From the NCBI GenBank assembly GCA_024220525.1, contig JAMYWO010000015.1, forward strand, positions 244,265 to 306,312: a DNA stretch of 62,048 bases. The letters run 5' to 3'. Shown here piece by piece: positions 1 through 9,525 of the stretch; position 1 is the first letter of the stretch; every line of letters begins with the position of its first letter. The notes under the pieces were generated by a model. That model was given only the letters and a program-made list of their open reading frames with translations. It was not told the DNA's origin and made no database searches. The position numbers and the translations under genes were made by a program. Source of the DNA: Cochliopodium minus (lineage: Eukaryota > Discosea > Himatismenida > Cochliopodiidae).

Positions 1-2571
1 ACAATGAAAACAGGAGAACAAATTCCATGTGGGTTTGGTTATTATGTTGTTTCAACAGATCCTGAGTATGAGAGTAATTATTATTCTTTTAGAGGTGTTG
101 ATGCACACAGAAAATTTGTTGAATCAATATTAGAAACGGAACAAGATTTAATATCGAAAATAAAGAAAAACAAACCAATGAATTTAACAAAAGAACAAGA
201 AAATGAATTTCAAAAAGCAACAAAGTGTCATGTTTGTGTGAAACCTATTGGTATGAGAATGAAATTTAAGGGTGGTGAATATGTTTCAGTTAGAGATAAA
301 GTTAGAGATCATTGTCATATCACAGGTGAATACAGAGGAGCAGCGCATAATAAATGTAACCTAAATTATTATAACAAACCTGAAATTCCAGTTTTCTTTC
401 ATAATTTGAAAGGATATGATGCACATTTAATACTGCAAGTTGCTGCTGAATATACTGATGATATTGATTGTATCGCTCAAAATTATGAGAAATATGTTTC
501 TTTTAACATAAATAAATTAAGGTTTAAAGATTCATTACAATTTTTAAACAGTTCATTGGATACATTAGTGGAAAATTTAAAACCAGAACAATTTGTTCAT
601 TTGAAAAAATATTATCAAGAAGAATTTCTAAAATTATTAATGAAAAAGGGAATATATCCTTATGAATACATGGACAACTTTGATAGATTTAAAGAAAGAA
701 ATCTACCTTCAAAAGAAAGTTTTTATTCATCATTAACAGGAACAACAATTACTGATGAAGAATATAAACATGCTAAAGAAGTTTGGGAAAAATTTAAAAT
801 GAAAGATTTGGGTGAATACCACGATTTGTATTTGAAGACAGATGTTTTATTATTAGCAGATGTTTTTGAATCTTTTAGAACATTATCAATGGAAGTATAT
901 AAATTGGATCCATGCCATTATTTTACGGCACCAGGATTATCATGGGATTCAATGTTATTGATGACTGGAGTTGAACTTGAATTATTAACAGATATAAATA
1001 TGTACAATTTGATTGAAAAGGGAATGAGAGGTGGTATTTCATATATCAATCATCGTTATGCAAAAGCAAATAATAAGTATATGAAAGATTACAACCAAAA
1101 AGAGGGGAATTCATATATTGTTTATCTTGATGCCAACAATCTTTATGGATGGGCAATGTCTCAATATTTACCAGTTGGTGGATTTAAGTGGATGGTAAAT
1201 GATGTAATTGATAAATTGAATAAAGATGATGTAAATAAAAATACTTTAGAGTTATTAAAAGAGTATATGACTGATGATTACAAAGAAATGGGATTAATAT
1301 TTGAAGTTGATTTGAATTATCCAAAGAAATTGCATGATTTACATTCTGATTATCCAGTTGCGGTAACACAAAGATTGGTGAAAGAAAATGAATTGTCGAA
1401 ATATCAAAAGAAGGTGATGAAGAAAAATAAAATAAAAATAGGTAAAGTTGAAAAATTAGTTCCAACATTGGAAAATAAAACAAAGTATGTTGTTCATTAC
1501 AGAAATTTATTGAAATATATTGAGTTGGGTTTAGAAGTAACAAAAGTTCATAGAATTTTGGTTTTTAAACAAAAAGATTTTTTGAAACAATACATAGATT
1601 TTAATTCAAATATGAGAGCCGGAAAAATGATAAACAAAGATGGAACAATAACAACAAAAAGTGTATCAGGATTTGAAAAAGAGTTTTACAAATTGATGAA
1701 TAATTCTGTGTTTGGGAAAACAATGGAGAATGTTAAGAACAGAATAAGAGTTGATTTATGTGCATATAAGAAGAATGAAAAAGATATTTTGAAAATAAAA
1801 GGTGAGAAAGTTTATAAACACAGAAAATTACAAAGATGTATCAGTGATCAACTTTATAAAGGTCATAAAATATTTAACAAAAAACTTGTAATGGTTGAAA
1901 GATATAGAAAGAAAATAGATCTTGATAAACCTATTTATATTGGATTTAGTGTTTTAGATTTATCAAAATTATTAATGTACAATTATCATTATGATCACAT
2001 GATGAAGAAATATGGACCTGAAAAAGCGAAATTGTTATTCACTGATACAGATAGTTTGACATATCACGTTAAAACTGATGATATTTACAAAGATATGGTT
2101 GAAGATAAAGATCTTTATGATTTCTCTGATTATCCAAATGAAATATTAAGAAATAGTTATGGAAATGAAACTATTAAAATCACTAACAAAAATGAAAATA
2201 TGAAAGTTGTTGGAAAATTTAAAGATGAAACATTATCAAATCCAATTAATGAGTTTGTTGGATTAAGAAGTAAAATGTATGCTTTGAAAATAGGTGAAAA
2301 AGAAAAGAAAACTGCAAAGGGAATTAATAGATCAGTTAAAGAAAAAGATATAAATTTTGATGATTACAGAAATGCACTATTTCAATATGATAAACCACAA
2401 TCAGTAATACAACACTCATTCAGAGTTGAGAAACATAAAATATATTCAATTGAACAACAAAAGAAATCATTAAGTGCTTTCGATGATAAGAAATACATTC
2501 TTCCATCAGGAATTGAGACACTAGCCTACGGACATTATAAAATTAAAGAAATTGAAAATAAAAATGTATAA
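1..2571 (+). CDS. Polinton/Maverick-type protein-primed DNA polymerase B (5' end outside window)
   Basis: The frame is open through base 1, so the start lies upstream; numbering below uses the ATG at base 4 (855 residues). Near the N-terminus is a Cys/His cluster (C75, C78, H103, C104, H105, C118) like the endonuclease VII-type zinc module in Polinton polymerases. It is followed by an exonuclease II-like HNLKGYD motif near residue 133 and an exonuclease III-like YLKTDVLLLAD motif near residue 277. The palm has motif A DANNLYGWAM (D376), motif B NNSVFGKTM (about residue 567) and motif C DTDS (681-684). The C-terminus GIETLAYGHYKI is typical of the family. It would replicate the element's linear DNA from a protein primer. 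All motifs are intact and there is no intron, unlike the host genes. Family assignment is firm; whether the element is active cannot be judged from this fragment. Confidence 0.93.
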   Translation, partial: TMKTGEQIPCGFGYYVVSTDPEYESNYYSFRGVDAHRKFVESILETEQDLISKIKKNKPMNLTKEQENEFQKATKCHVCVKPIGMRMKFKGGEYVSVRDKVRDHCHITGEYRGAAHNKCNLNYYNKPEIPVFFHNLKGYDAHLILQVAAEYTDDIDCIAQNYEKYVSFNINKLRFKDSLQFLNSSLDTLVENLKPEQFVHLKKYYQEEFLKLLMKKGIYPYEYMDNFDRFKERNLPSKESFYSSLTGTTITDEEYKHAKEVWEKFKMKDLGEYHDLYLKTDVLLLADVFESFRTLSMEVYKLDPCHYFTAPGLSWDSMLLMTGVELELLTDINMYNLIEKGMRGGISYINHRYAKANNKYMKDYNQKEGNSYIVYLDANNLYGWAMSQYLPVGGFKWMVNDVIDKLNKDDVNKNTLELLKEYMTDDYKEMGLIFEVDLNYPKKLHDLHSDYPVAVTQRLVKENELSKYQKKVMKKNKIKIGKVEKLVPTLENKTKYVVHYRNLLKYIELGLEVTKVHRILVFKQKDFLKQYIDFNSNMRAGKMINKDGTITTKSVSGFEKEFYKLMNNSVFGKTMENVKNRIRVDLCAYKKNEKDILKIKGEKVYKHRKLQRCISDQLYKGHKIFNKKLVMVERYRKKIDLDKPIYIGFSVLDLSKLLMYNYHYDHMMKKYGPEKAKLLFTDTDSLTYHVKTDDIYKDMVEDKDLYDFSDYPNEILRNSYGNETIKITNKNENMKVVGKFKDETLSNPINEFVGLRSKMYALKIGEKEKKTAKGINRSVKEKDINFDDYRNALFQYDKPQSVIQHSFRVEKHKIYSIEQQKKSLSAFDDKKYILPSGIETLAYGHYKIKEIENKNV

Positions 2572-2607
2572 TTATATATAAAATATCATGTATAGTTATA
2601 GTAATAA
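2561..2607 (+). promoter_or_regulatory. AT-rich spacer repeat 1 of the Polinton, possible promoter
   Basis: The spacer after the polymerase contains AATGTATAATTATATATAAAA, which recurs almost exactly after the next ORF (about 2781-2805). The following ORF starts a few bases downstream at a TAAATG. Repetition between ORFs of one element suggests a shared promoter or transcript-end signal, but function is inference. Confidence 0.4.
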
Positions 2608-2799
2608 ATGGGTTGGTCTTACGCAAACGTTGAATTATTTATTGCAGATAATAATAACAAATGTATTCGAACAATAGCAGAAATGTCGGTCTGTATATGT
2701 GGATGGGATAGTTATAATTGTGGTGATACTGATGAAGAAATGGATGTACTAGAAGAATATTTTAATATGGAAAAAATAAAAATGTATAATTATATATAA
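2608..2799 (+). CDS. Small Polinton ORF, unknown
   Basis: A 63-residue ORF starting 36 bases after the polymerase stop, in the same direction and without introns. It contains CVCICGW-like cysteines in its centre and an acidic stretch (DTDEEMDVLEE). I do not recognise the family. The regular spacing with the neighbouring ORFs and the repeated AT-rich spacer before and after it support its being a real gene of the element rather than chance. Confidence 0.5.
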   Translation: MGWSYANVELFIADNNNKCIRTIAEMSVCICGWDSYNCGDTDEEMDVLEEYFNMEKIKMYNYI

Positions 2800-2826
2800 A
2801 ATATTACATATAATTATATTGCATAA

Positions 2827-3393
2827 ATGAATATTTACTTTTATAAATGTTGTGATCAAGGGATAAACAAATATGGATGTTTTATATGTAATTGTATAAA
2901 ACCTGAAAACGAAATTTACACCAAAAATGATGAGAGCAAAATAGCTTTATGTTTGGACTGTGTAAGAATAGGTAATGCGGATAAGTTAAATGAAAGCATT
3001 AGTTTATTATCATTATTTCCCTATGAAAAAAGTGAATTTGGAAAATCATTAAAAGTAAAGGAATTAGAAAGAGAAAAACAAAAAATATTGAATGAAATAA
3101 AAACAGAAAAAAATGCTTTAAAGTTAGCTAAATTAAAAGAAAAGTGGGATTTAGCAAATCGAAAAATGAATCTCTGTAAAACATTTGAAGATTTAAATAA
3201 TTTAATGAAAATTAAAAAACCTGAAATGATTTTATGGGATGGTAAATATTATTTGTATTGTGATAGATGTCATAATTATTTTAACAATGAAAATTATTTT
3301 AGTGATCTTTATGGTGGTTTTGGAATGAAAACAAATTGTGAAAAGTGTGATGAATTAGAAACTTTAGAATTTAAAATGAATAAAATGATATAA
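2827..3393 (+). CDS. Polinton cysteine-rich protein, unknown
   Basis: A 188-residue ORF with two clusters of CxxC-like pairs: CxxC pairs near residues 19-25 and 42-45 (FICNC, CLDC) and another pair at the C-terminus (YCDRC, NCEKC). Between them is a charged, probably helical region rich in Lys and Glu (about residues 75-115). The pattern suggests two zinc-binding modules joined by a coiled segment. I do not recognise a named Polinton protein in it; it is not the capsid, protease or packaging ATPase. No function is assigned. Confidence 0.6.
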   Translation: MNIYFYKCCDQGINKYGCFICNCIKPENEIYTKNDESKIALCLDCVRIGNADKLNESISLLSLFPYEKSEFGKSLKVKELEREKQKILNEIKTEKNALKLAKLKEKWDLANRKMNLCKTFEDLNNLMKIKKPEMILWDGKYYLYCDRCHNYFNNENYFSDLYGGFGMKTNCEKCDELETLEFKMNKMI

Positions 3394-3420
3394 ATAAATC
3401 TCCACATAGAATATAATAGA

Positions 3421-3798
3421 ATGGAATATGAAATAATAAAATATTACAAATACAAACCAATATATGAAAGTTTGAAAAAGAAAATAGGACATGATCCAGC
3501 CAGAATAATAGTAAATGATGTTTATAATTATGATAAAAAGAGATACAAGAGATGGTTACCAAAAAAAGTTCACAATATATCTAAAGATAAAATTTTAAGA
3601 AAACAACAATCAATATTCAGATCAGCGTTTATTTATTTAGAATGTAATAGTAAATATTCTGATAATTTAATTAAAAGATGTGTTGTTGAAAGATTATTAG
3701 GGTTTGATAAATTTTGTCTTAAAGGGAACTGGTTTAAATTTGATTACAGAAGAAATAATAGAAAAAGAAGAACCAACTATTGGATGACTGAAATGTAA
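3421..3798 (+). CDS. Polinton basic protein, unknown
   Basis: A 125-residue, strongly basic ORF (many Lys, Arg and Tyr; a RRNNRKRR-like patch near the C-terminus). It sits 27 bases after the preceding ORF and 21 bases before the integrase, in the same direction. The charge suggests nucleic-acid binding, but no known domain is visible and no function is claimed. Confidence 0.55.
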   Translation: MEYEIIKYYKYKPIYESLKKKIGHDPARIIVNDVYNYDKKRYKRWLPKKVHNISKDKILRKQQSIFRSAFIYLECNSKYSDNLIKRCVVERLLGFDKFCLKGNWFKFDYRRNNRKRRTNYWMTEM

Positions 3799-3819
3799 TT
3801 TATCTAATATAATTGTATA

Positions 3820-4385
3820 ATGGATAAATTAAATGAAATATACTACAATTCGAAAACAGGTTATATGTCAAAAGATAAATTTATAAAACTAGCGAAAATG
3901 ATGAATATTAAAAAAGAAGATGCAGAAGAGTTTTATACAAATCAACCAGTGAATCAAATTTATAAAAAACAAAATCAAAAAAAGAAATATACAGCAATAG
4001 AGAGTCCAAGATTTGAACCAGGAACTTTACAAATGGATATTCAATTTTTAACAAGATTTCCTAAAAAAGAAAATAAAGGATATCAATATTTATTAAATAT
4101 TATTGATGTTTATTCGAGATACTTGACTTCTTTTCCTTTAAAAAATAAAAGTGTAAATGAAGTTTATCCTCATGTTGTTGAATACATAAAACAATTTAGA
4201 AAGATTTATCCAAAAAATGAGATATCAATGACACATGATGATGGTACAGAATTTATGGGAAAAGTGAAAAAATATTTTCAAGAAGAAGGAATCAAAACAT
4301 ATATTGCTACTCCAGGAGATAACACAAAATTTAGAACAATGATTGTTGAGAGATTTCATAGAACATTCTGGAATTTTCTAAAAAA
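3820..4385 (+). CDS. Polinton retroviral-type (DDE) integrase, 3' end lost at an assembly join
   Basis: The rve-family integrase core is visible: D73 in QMDIQF, D140 in HDDGTEF and E177 in VERFHRTFW, giving a D,D-36-E spacing. Upstream is the short helical N-terminal region seen in Maverick integrases. The protein would insert the element into host DNA. Shortly after the catalytic Glu the frame meets an N at 4386; the sequence beyond is host DNA that matches 61.1-61.5 kb in reverse, so the C-terminal chromodomain-like part is missing because of the join. Gene identity is secure; truncation is an assembly effect rather than a shown mutation. Confidence 0.9.
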
Positions 4386-4386
4386 N
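4386..4386. other. Single-N assembly join
   Basis: One N separates the Polinton integrase from the downstream flank of the SH3 gene. The sequence changes character abruptly here and the flank to the right is homologous (inverted) to 61.1-61.5 kb, so this is best read as a scaffold join of unknown size. Confidence 0.8.
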
Positions 4387-4615
4387 ATTTTTATTAATCT
4401 AATTTTAACTTTTAATAATTTGATATTTCTTTGTAAGAATGAAATATGAGACAATTAATTTGGATCAATCTCAACATAACATACTATATTATTGAACAAT
4501 GAGATTGAAATTATTACATTATCATTTATATATGTTGATCAATTTTTACTGAATCAACAAAACTTCTGAAAATGATTGTTATAATGAATGGATATATGTA
4601 TTATAAATCTTGATG
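4387..4615 (-). repeat. Inverted copy of the SH3-PAK intergenic spacer
   Basis: Read on the minus strand, this spacer matches 61.3-61.49 kb on the plus strand. Both share AATAATATAGTATGT, TTGATCCAAATTA and ATTATTAAAAGTTAAAATTA in the same order, with small indels. In the other copy this spacer leads straight into a PAK gene about 35 bp further on; here it runs into the N at 4386. Confidence 0.75.
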
Positions 4616-6087
4616 TTAGTAAAATTTGATTTTTTTTTTAAAATTGATGGTTATATAACTGATCTTTGTTTGATTAGTTTTCTTACTCTTTTTCTTCCCA
4701 AAGAGATTTGTGAAAAATCCTCCTTTATTCCTCGGACTCTTGTTAGTTTCGGTGCTCTTTGGCAAAGCAACGAGATTCATCTTCAATTTGGTCTTTGGAC
4801 CATTCTCCGAGGTTCCCATAGGGACCATAGGTGATTTATTTCCTAAATTGGGTGAATTGATGGGAGAGAGGGTTGGGGAGATCACAGTAGGAGAATTTAT
4901 CTTATTATTGTTATTGCTGCTCGTCAATACATTATTAGTGGGCGCTATGGATGAGGGTGGAGTGGAACCATTGGATATATTTCTAACATGAAAGGAAATT
5001 TTAAAAATTATTGAGGATTGATAGAGAAAAATTTATTTGTACATAAAGAAAGGATCGAATATTATATATTCAAAGCTTCTTTGAAAAAAAATATATAAAT
5101 GAAATCTTTTTTAAGAGATGATTATAAATCGATATATAAAGATATGCTTTATAATTATTTGATTGTTTTTCATTTCTTTTCAAATTTATAAATATCTTTT
5201 CATTATATTTCTTTTCTTACCCATTTTGTTCCTCGGGGCTATGTTTCTTCACATAATTCTTTGGGAAATAACCGCTATCTCCTGTTCTTTTACATGTTCC
5301 GTACCACCACTCTGGATCGCTTCTGTCGGTTATTTCTATGAGATCTCCTTGTTTGAGATTCAATTCTGATTCTGATATCGCATCGAAATCATATGCGCAT
5401 TCTCCTACTTTTACTTTGAGTTGTGTTGTTGGTGAAATATTATTGTCTCCATTGCTTTTTATGCAAAATAGATTAGTAAATTGTTAAATAAATTTCAAAA
5501 GAAAGGAGAATGTGCTCATATAATTCTAAATATTATTCATTTTTTGTCTATAATAGTCACATCTATTCTATTAATTTATTTTTATTCTAAAAATTTATCT
5601 TTCCTAATAGAGGATATGAATATATTTGTTTGAAAATGATATAGAGGGCTTATAATATACCGATTAAATTAACTTTTATCTTCCTTTATTTATCTTCGTA
5701 AAAAAAAAAGATATATTTTTATTTTACCTGGTTGAAAGATTTTGGTTATTTTTGATTGGAATATTGGTTGGATTTTTCTTTGGAGTAATATTATTATTAT
5801 TATTGACATTTTTTGTTGTGTGATTTTCTCCATTAGATCCATTCAAACCATTATTGACATTTTTATTGACATTTTTATTGACATTTTTATTGATATTTTT
5901 GACGATCTTTTTTGGCTGCATTTGATTATTTATGCCTATTTTTTTGGGGTTTGGATTTTGTTTTGGGGCAATATTTTTGGTAACTCCAACACTATTTCAT
6001 ATAGGTGAATAAGGGGAAAACAAATAATTTTTAAAAATATTCACAGTGAATAATTAAATAATTCTTTTTTTTTTACCCTTTATTCAT
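4616..6087 (-). CDS. SH3-domain protein, long paralogue
   Basis: Four exons on the minus strand: 6087-6077 (11 nt, ATG AAT AAA GG), 5991-5728, 5454-5221 and 4982-4616. Phases agree and total 291 residues. Exon 2 is Asn/Pro/Lys-rich with a four-residue NKNV repeat. Exon 3 encodes one complete SH3 domain (ALYDY-equivalent AYDFDA, then DLIEI, the WW pair in PEWWYGT, and YFPKNYVK). The C-terminus is Ser/Pro/Asn-rich and ends in a basic patch. SH3 domains bind proline-rich partners; PAK's proline-rich linker is a plausible partner, but that is inference. The 60.2-kb paralogue has a near-identical SH3 domain and a shorter N-terminus. Confidence 0.8.
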
Positions 6088-6275
6088 TTATACTTTATAT
6101 TTTGGATTAATATAGTTTGATTGTTTGAGAATAGAAGAGAATACAAGAATAAATACCCTTTATTTTGTTTATAAATACAAATTTTTTTTAATTTTTATAA
6201 AATATTTATTGAAACAGATCTGTAAACCAAAAAAAAAATAATGAGAAGTAAACTCAATCCTCAAAATTAGAATAG

Positions 6276-6512
6276 ATGATAATTCACAAATCAGTTAACT
6301 TCAATTTTAATCCATCTCCAAAAAATGAAAGTAAAATCAAATTTTCCGATTCATCTTCTTTAAATTATCCTTTATCAAGAAATGGAAATCTTGAAAGAAT
6401 AACAGTCCTTCATTCTATTTTTTTGATGTCCAAGAAATTATTTTATTGCTTTTTTTTGGCGGAGATAATTTTATATTCTTCAAATGATGTAATTCCAAGA
6501 TCATTTCAATAA
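6276..6512 (+). CDS. Small hypothetical ORF
   Basis: A 78-residue ORF between the divergent SH3 gene and the convergent PAP2 gene. Its first half has ordinary soluble composition (Asn, Ser, Lys, Pro), and the second half is hydrophobic around LFYCFFLAEIILY, possibly a C-terminal membrane segment. It ends 18 bases before the PAP2 stop. No homologue is recognised; it may be an exon of something larger or chance. Confidence 0.3.
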   Translation: MIIHKSVNFNFNPSPKNESKIKFSDSSSLNYPLSRNGNLERITVLHSIFLMSKKLFYCFFLAEIILYSSNDVIPRSFQ

Positions 6513-6530
6513 TTCTACCAATGTTTGTCT

Positions 6531-7280
6531 TTAAAATCTAATGATAGACAATAATTTCTGTTTGGGAAGGATATTGAAATGATGACGAAGGAATTCAAAC
6601 ACATTGAAAGAATTAATCAACCATAGAGAGCCAATAGTGGATCCCAATAAACAACCTACAGAAGTTTGAAGGAGATTATGATAATCGTATTTGATTCTTA
6701 CTGAATTGGTGAAGAAGGTTGCCACCAAGATCAATATAGCTATCAAATAATCAAATAATCCCTTTTGATCTTTATAGATTAAGATATATTCGAGCAAATA
6801 AGATGCAAAGAAACAAATTGTGGTGGCATGACTTGAGGGCATTCCGAAATTCTATTATTAAAATTTTATATATATTTTAAAAATTTACTATTTCTTGATT
6901 GATTATAAATTATTTTTGATGATTATTGAATGGATAGATATCAATTTAGTTGATGAATTGATATCTCTCTATATCATCAATTGTAATTTAATGATTTTTA
7001 TTAAATAGACATAATCTTAAAACTTTTTGTACATATTTTTCCATTTTACCTTTTTGTGTTCATTTGAAGGTCTTGGTTGCTTCAAAATCCTTTTCAATAC
7101 TTTAGAGGCAGTAGATGCTACAAATGATCCAATGAAAAAATAGAGTGTCTCAAAATCCCTTCTGGAAATAAATTCATAAAAGCAAAATAAAATGATGGGA
7201 TATTTGCTCTCGAGCAAAATCTTGTCAATCATACTGATTTTCATATCAGTACAAAATCTGTTCAAAAAAATCAAAATCAA
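6531..7280 (-). CDS. PAP2-superfamily phosphatase, dolichyldiphosphatase-like
   Basis: Two exons, 7280-7050 and 6851-6531, joined in phase 0 to give 183 residues. The three PAP2 active-site motifs are present in order: KRILKQPRP (KX6RP), PSSH in FGMPSSHAT, and RIKYDYH (RX5H). Several hydrophobic segments surround them, as in small integral-membrane phosphatases. The RP-(short loop)-GMPSSHA layout matches dolichyldiphosphatases, which recycle dolichyl diphosphate at the ER membrane for N-glycosylation; a lipid phosphate phosphatase is the alternative. The start could be the second Met (MKIS). It is convergent with the small ORF at 6276. Confidence 0.82.
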
Positions 7281-7787
7281 TTTTTTTTTATTTTTTTTTT
7301 GAATGGATATTAAAAATAAAAAAGATTGAGGTTGAATAAAGTTTTAAGTAGCTTTTGTTTTAATTGTTTTCAAGAGAACTTAAACAAAGAATTAATTTTT
7401 TCAAAAAATCTTTAAACTTTGTGTTAAAAAAAAAGTTATCCAAATCTTCTTTTTATTTGGGTAATGTGGAGATATCAAAACTGACAAATTTTGAGCAAAA
7501 AAAATTTTAATTAAAATGATTTTGATCCTTAGATCTCTTAAAACAACATTTATTAGATGTTTAATAAGAGGTAGATTTTGAAATAAATCGAAATTCTAAA
7601 TGACTGATATCAATGTCAATGTTAAAATGTTAGAATGTCGAGTTCTATTTAACCGGAATTGATGAAGGAATTTTAATAAGAGAAATTGAAAACATATTTT
7701 TCCCCTCACAACAAATTTTTAATTTTCATTGGTTATCGGAGATGAAAAATTTTTTTTTGGACAAGAAAAAAAGCACTTTGGTATCTT
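7281..7787. other. Intergenic, no gene seen
   Basis: About 500 bases between two minus-strand genes. All frames are short; no conserved motif, repeat or RNA signature was recognised. Confidence 0.5.
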
Positions 7788-8425
7788 TCAAAGATAATTG
7801 ATGTCTAAATCAACCTCCGAGGTGAACTGAGGGATATCCAAATTGAATTCATCAAAGGTGACATCCTTTAAACTTTTGGAAGGCATCATATCAAAATCCA
7901 AGTCTATGTATTGCTTGTGCACAACTGATTTCTTTTTGAGGGGAGGATTTACCAAGGCTGATCTGGGAAGGCTTTTTTGCTTGAGGATATTGTTGGTTGT
8001 GTTTTTTATCTTCTTGAGCTCTGATGTTTCTTTTGAGTATTTTGGTCCTTTGGACATGTGTTCCACTTCTTCCACTTCTTGTATTTGGGTTGTTAATTTC
8101 TTTTTTGTTGTTGAAGTTCTATTTTGCTTTTGATAAATAAAATTAATATGAAGAGGATATCTTTTTAATGTATTTGTAAAGATGAGATTGATATATCTGA
8201 ACATATAATTTTATATTTACTTATTGATAAATGATAAATGAATAAAAATAATGAATCTTTTCAAATAAAAATAGATAATTAAATTACAAGTGTATTATTG
8301 TCAAGTTTTGTTCCAAATGCTCTGTCTGTATTTTCCATTTTCTTGGCAATGATTCGAGTGGGTTGATTTATTCTTGTTTGATTATTTTCATTTTGAAAAT
8401 GAATTTGAGGATTTAAATGTTGCAT
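7788..8425 (-). CDS. Hypothetical protein, possible securin
   Basis: Two exons, 8425-8288 and 8126-7788, phase 0, 158 residues. The N-terminal half is basic and unstructured-looking with a D-box-like RSAL. The C-terminal part carries an acidic/aromatic segment (LDFDMMP, then VTFDEFNLDIP). Vertebrate securins share this layout: basic, destruction-box-bearing N-terminus followed by an acidic separase-binding region with an (E/D)xxxP pseudosubstrate-like stretch and an F..FDLP motif. Securins diverge extremely between lineages, so the resemblance is only suggestive. There is no exact KEN box. If wrong, this is an unknown disordered protein. Confidence 0.55.
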
Positions 8426-8974
8426 CTTCAATTGTATGTTAATTATGATTTGTATGATTTACAATCCAAATTTTTTTTTATTTTTTTGAATATAATTTTT
8501 CCAGTATTTTTTTTGTTAAACAAAAAAAAAAGGCGGGAAAAAAAAAGCAAAACAATTAATGGATAGATTTTATTTCAGGATATGAATGGATAAATGTGAT
8601 CTATGTTACCCTCTTTATTTTATCATGAGCAAATAAAGAGAAAAAAAATAGATTCAAAAATTTTATTTTGATATTGTGAGTTTGATGATACACATATCAA
8701 ATGTGATGAAAGTGTATAAATTAATATCAATTCCCTTATTTTATTAGATCAAATTTTTTTTTTTTCATAATTTAAATTCAAATTATCTGCAATATTAAGG
8801 AACATAAGAAGTTCACTATTATTACTTTCGATTTGTTGTTTGAAGTTTTTTTTTTAATTCTCAACACATTTAAACAATTTTAATTTTGAAAAGAGGAAGA
8901 AAAAATTTGGAAATCTTTCAAATTAATAAATAACAAAATTCTTTTTTAATGTACAACTCTAACTCTAATTCTAT
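8426..8974. other. Intergenic, no gene seen
   Basis: About 550 bases of AT-rich sequence with poly-A and poly-T runs. No ORF of note, repeat or RNA motif was recognised. Confidence 0.5.
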
Positions 8975-9307
8975 TCAAATATAGAAAGGAATTTCATCTT
9001 CCTGGAAATTATTGCAAAACATTTGTCTGAATCGATAAATGCATTCATAAAATTGCTTTAAATTGGAAGATTGAGCAGGAGAGAATTGAAATTCTTTTTC
9101 CAAGAGATCAAGTCCACCTTTTTCGGTCATTAAAACGATAAATACTGACCCATCAATTTTTTCATTTAGGAATCTGGTTGATTCGAATTCAAATCCTTGA
9201 GATTTAAGATACTGGAATAGCCTCATCTCATTTGCTTTTCTGAAATTGAACAACATTTGGTTTTTCTTGAGAAAATTAAAGTTTAATATCTGTTTATACA
9301 AGCTCAT
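8975..9307 (-). CDS. Hypothetical protein, 110 residues
   Basis: A single-exon ORF with a normal amino-acid composition. The first 25 residues are basic, hydrophobic and free of acidic residues (LYKQILNFNFLKK), compatible with a mitochondrial presequence. The rest is predicted soluble with charged helices. I do not recognise a family. It lies between the securin-like gene and the F-box/ankyrin gene, all on the minus strand. Confidence 0.55.
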   Translation of the reverse strand: MSLYKQILNFNFLKKNQMLFNFRKANEMRLFQYLKSQGFEFESTRFLNEKIDGSVFIVLMTEKGGLDLLEKEFQFSPAQSSNLKQFYECIYRFRQMFCNNFQEDEIPFYI

Positions 9308-9525
9308 TCTTTAATAATTCTTCTTTTGATCAAAAAAATTGATTTGTTCTGATTTCCAAGGTGTTTTTTTTTTAATTTTTCTTTTCTCCAATCATTTTTT
9401 TTTATTTTATTAAATAAATTTTTTCAATTTTGTTGAAAATTTATTGAAATTTCTTGAAAAAATGAACTTGAAAATCCTTCTAAATTCACCAAATCCATTA
9501 TCTCATAATAAAGGGATTTGAAAAA

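Noticed and set aside
4387-4449. Extension of the integrase reading frame past the N for about 20 codons
   Set aside because: The sequence right of the N matches the SH3-PAK spacer in reverse and is not integrase; the open frame is accidental.
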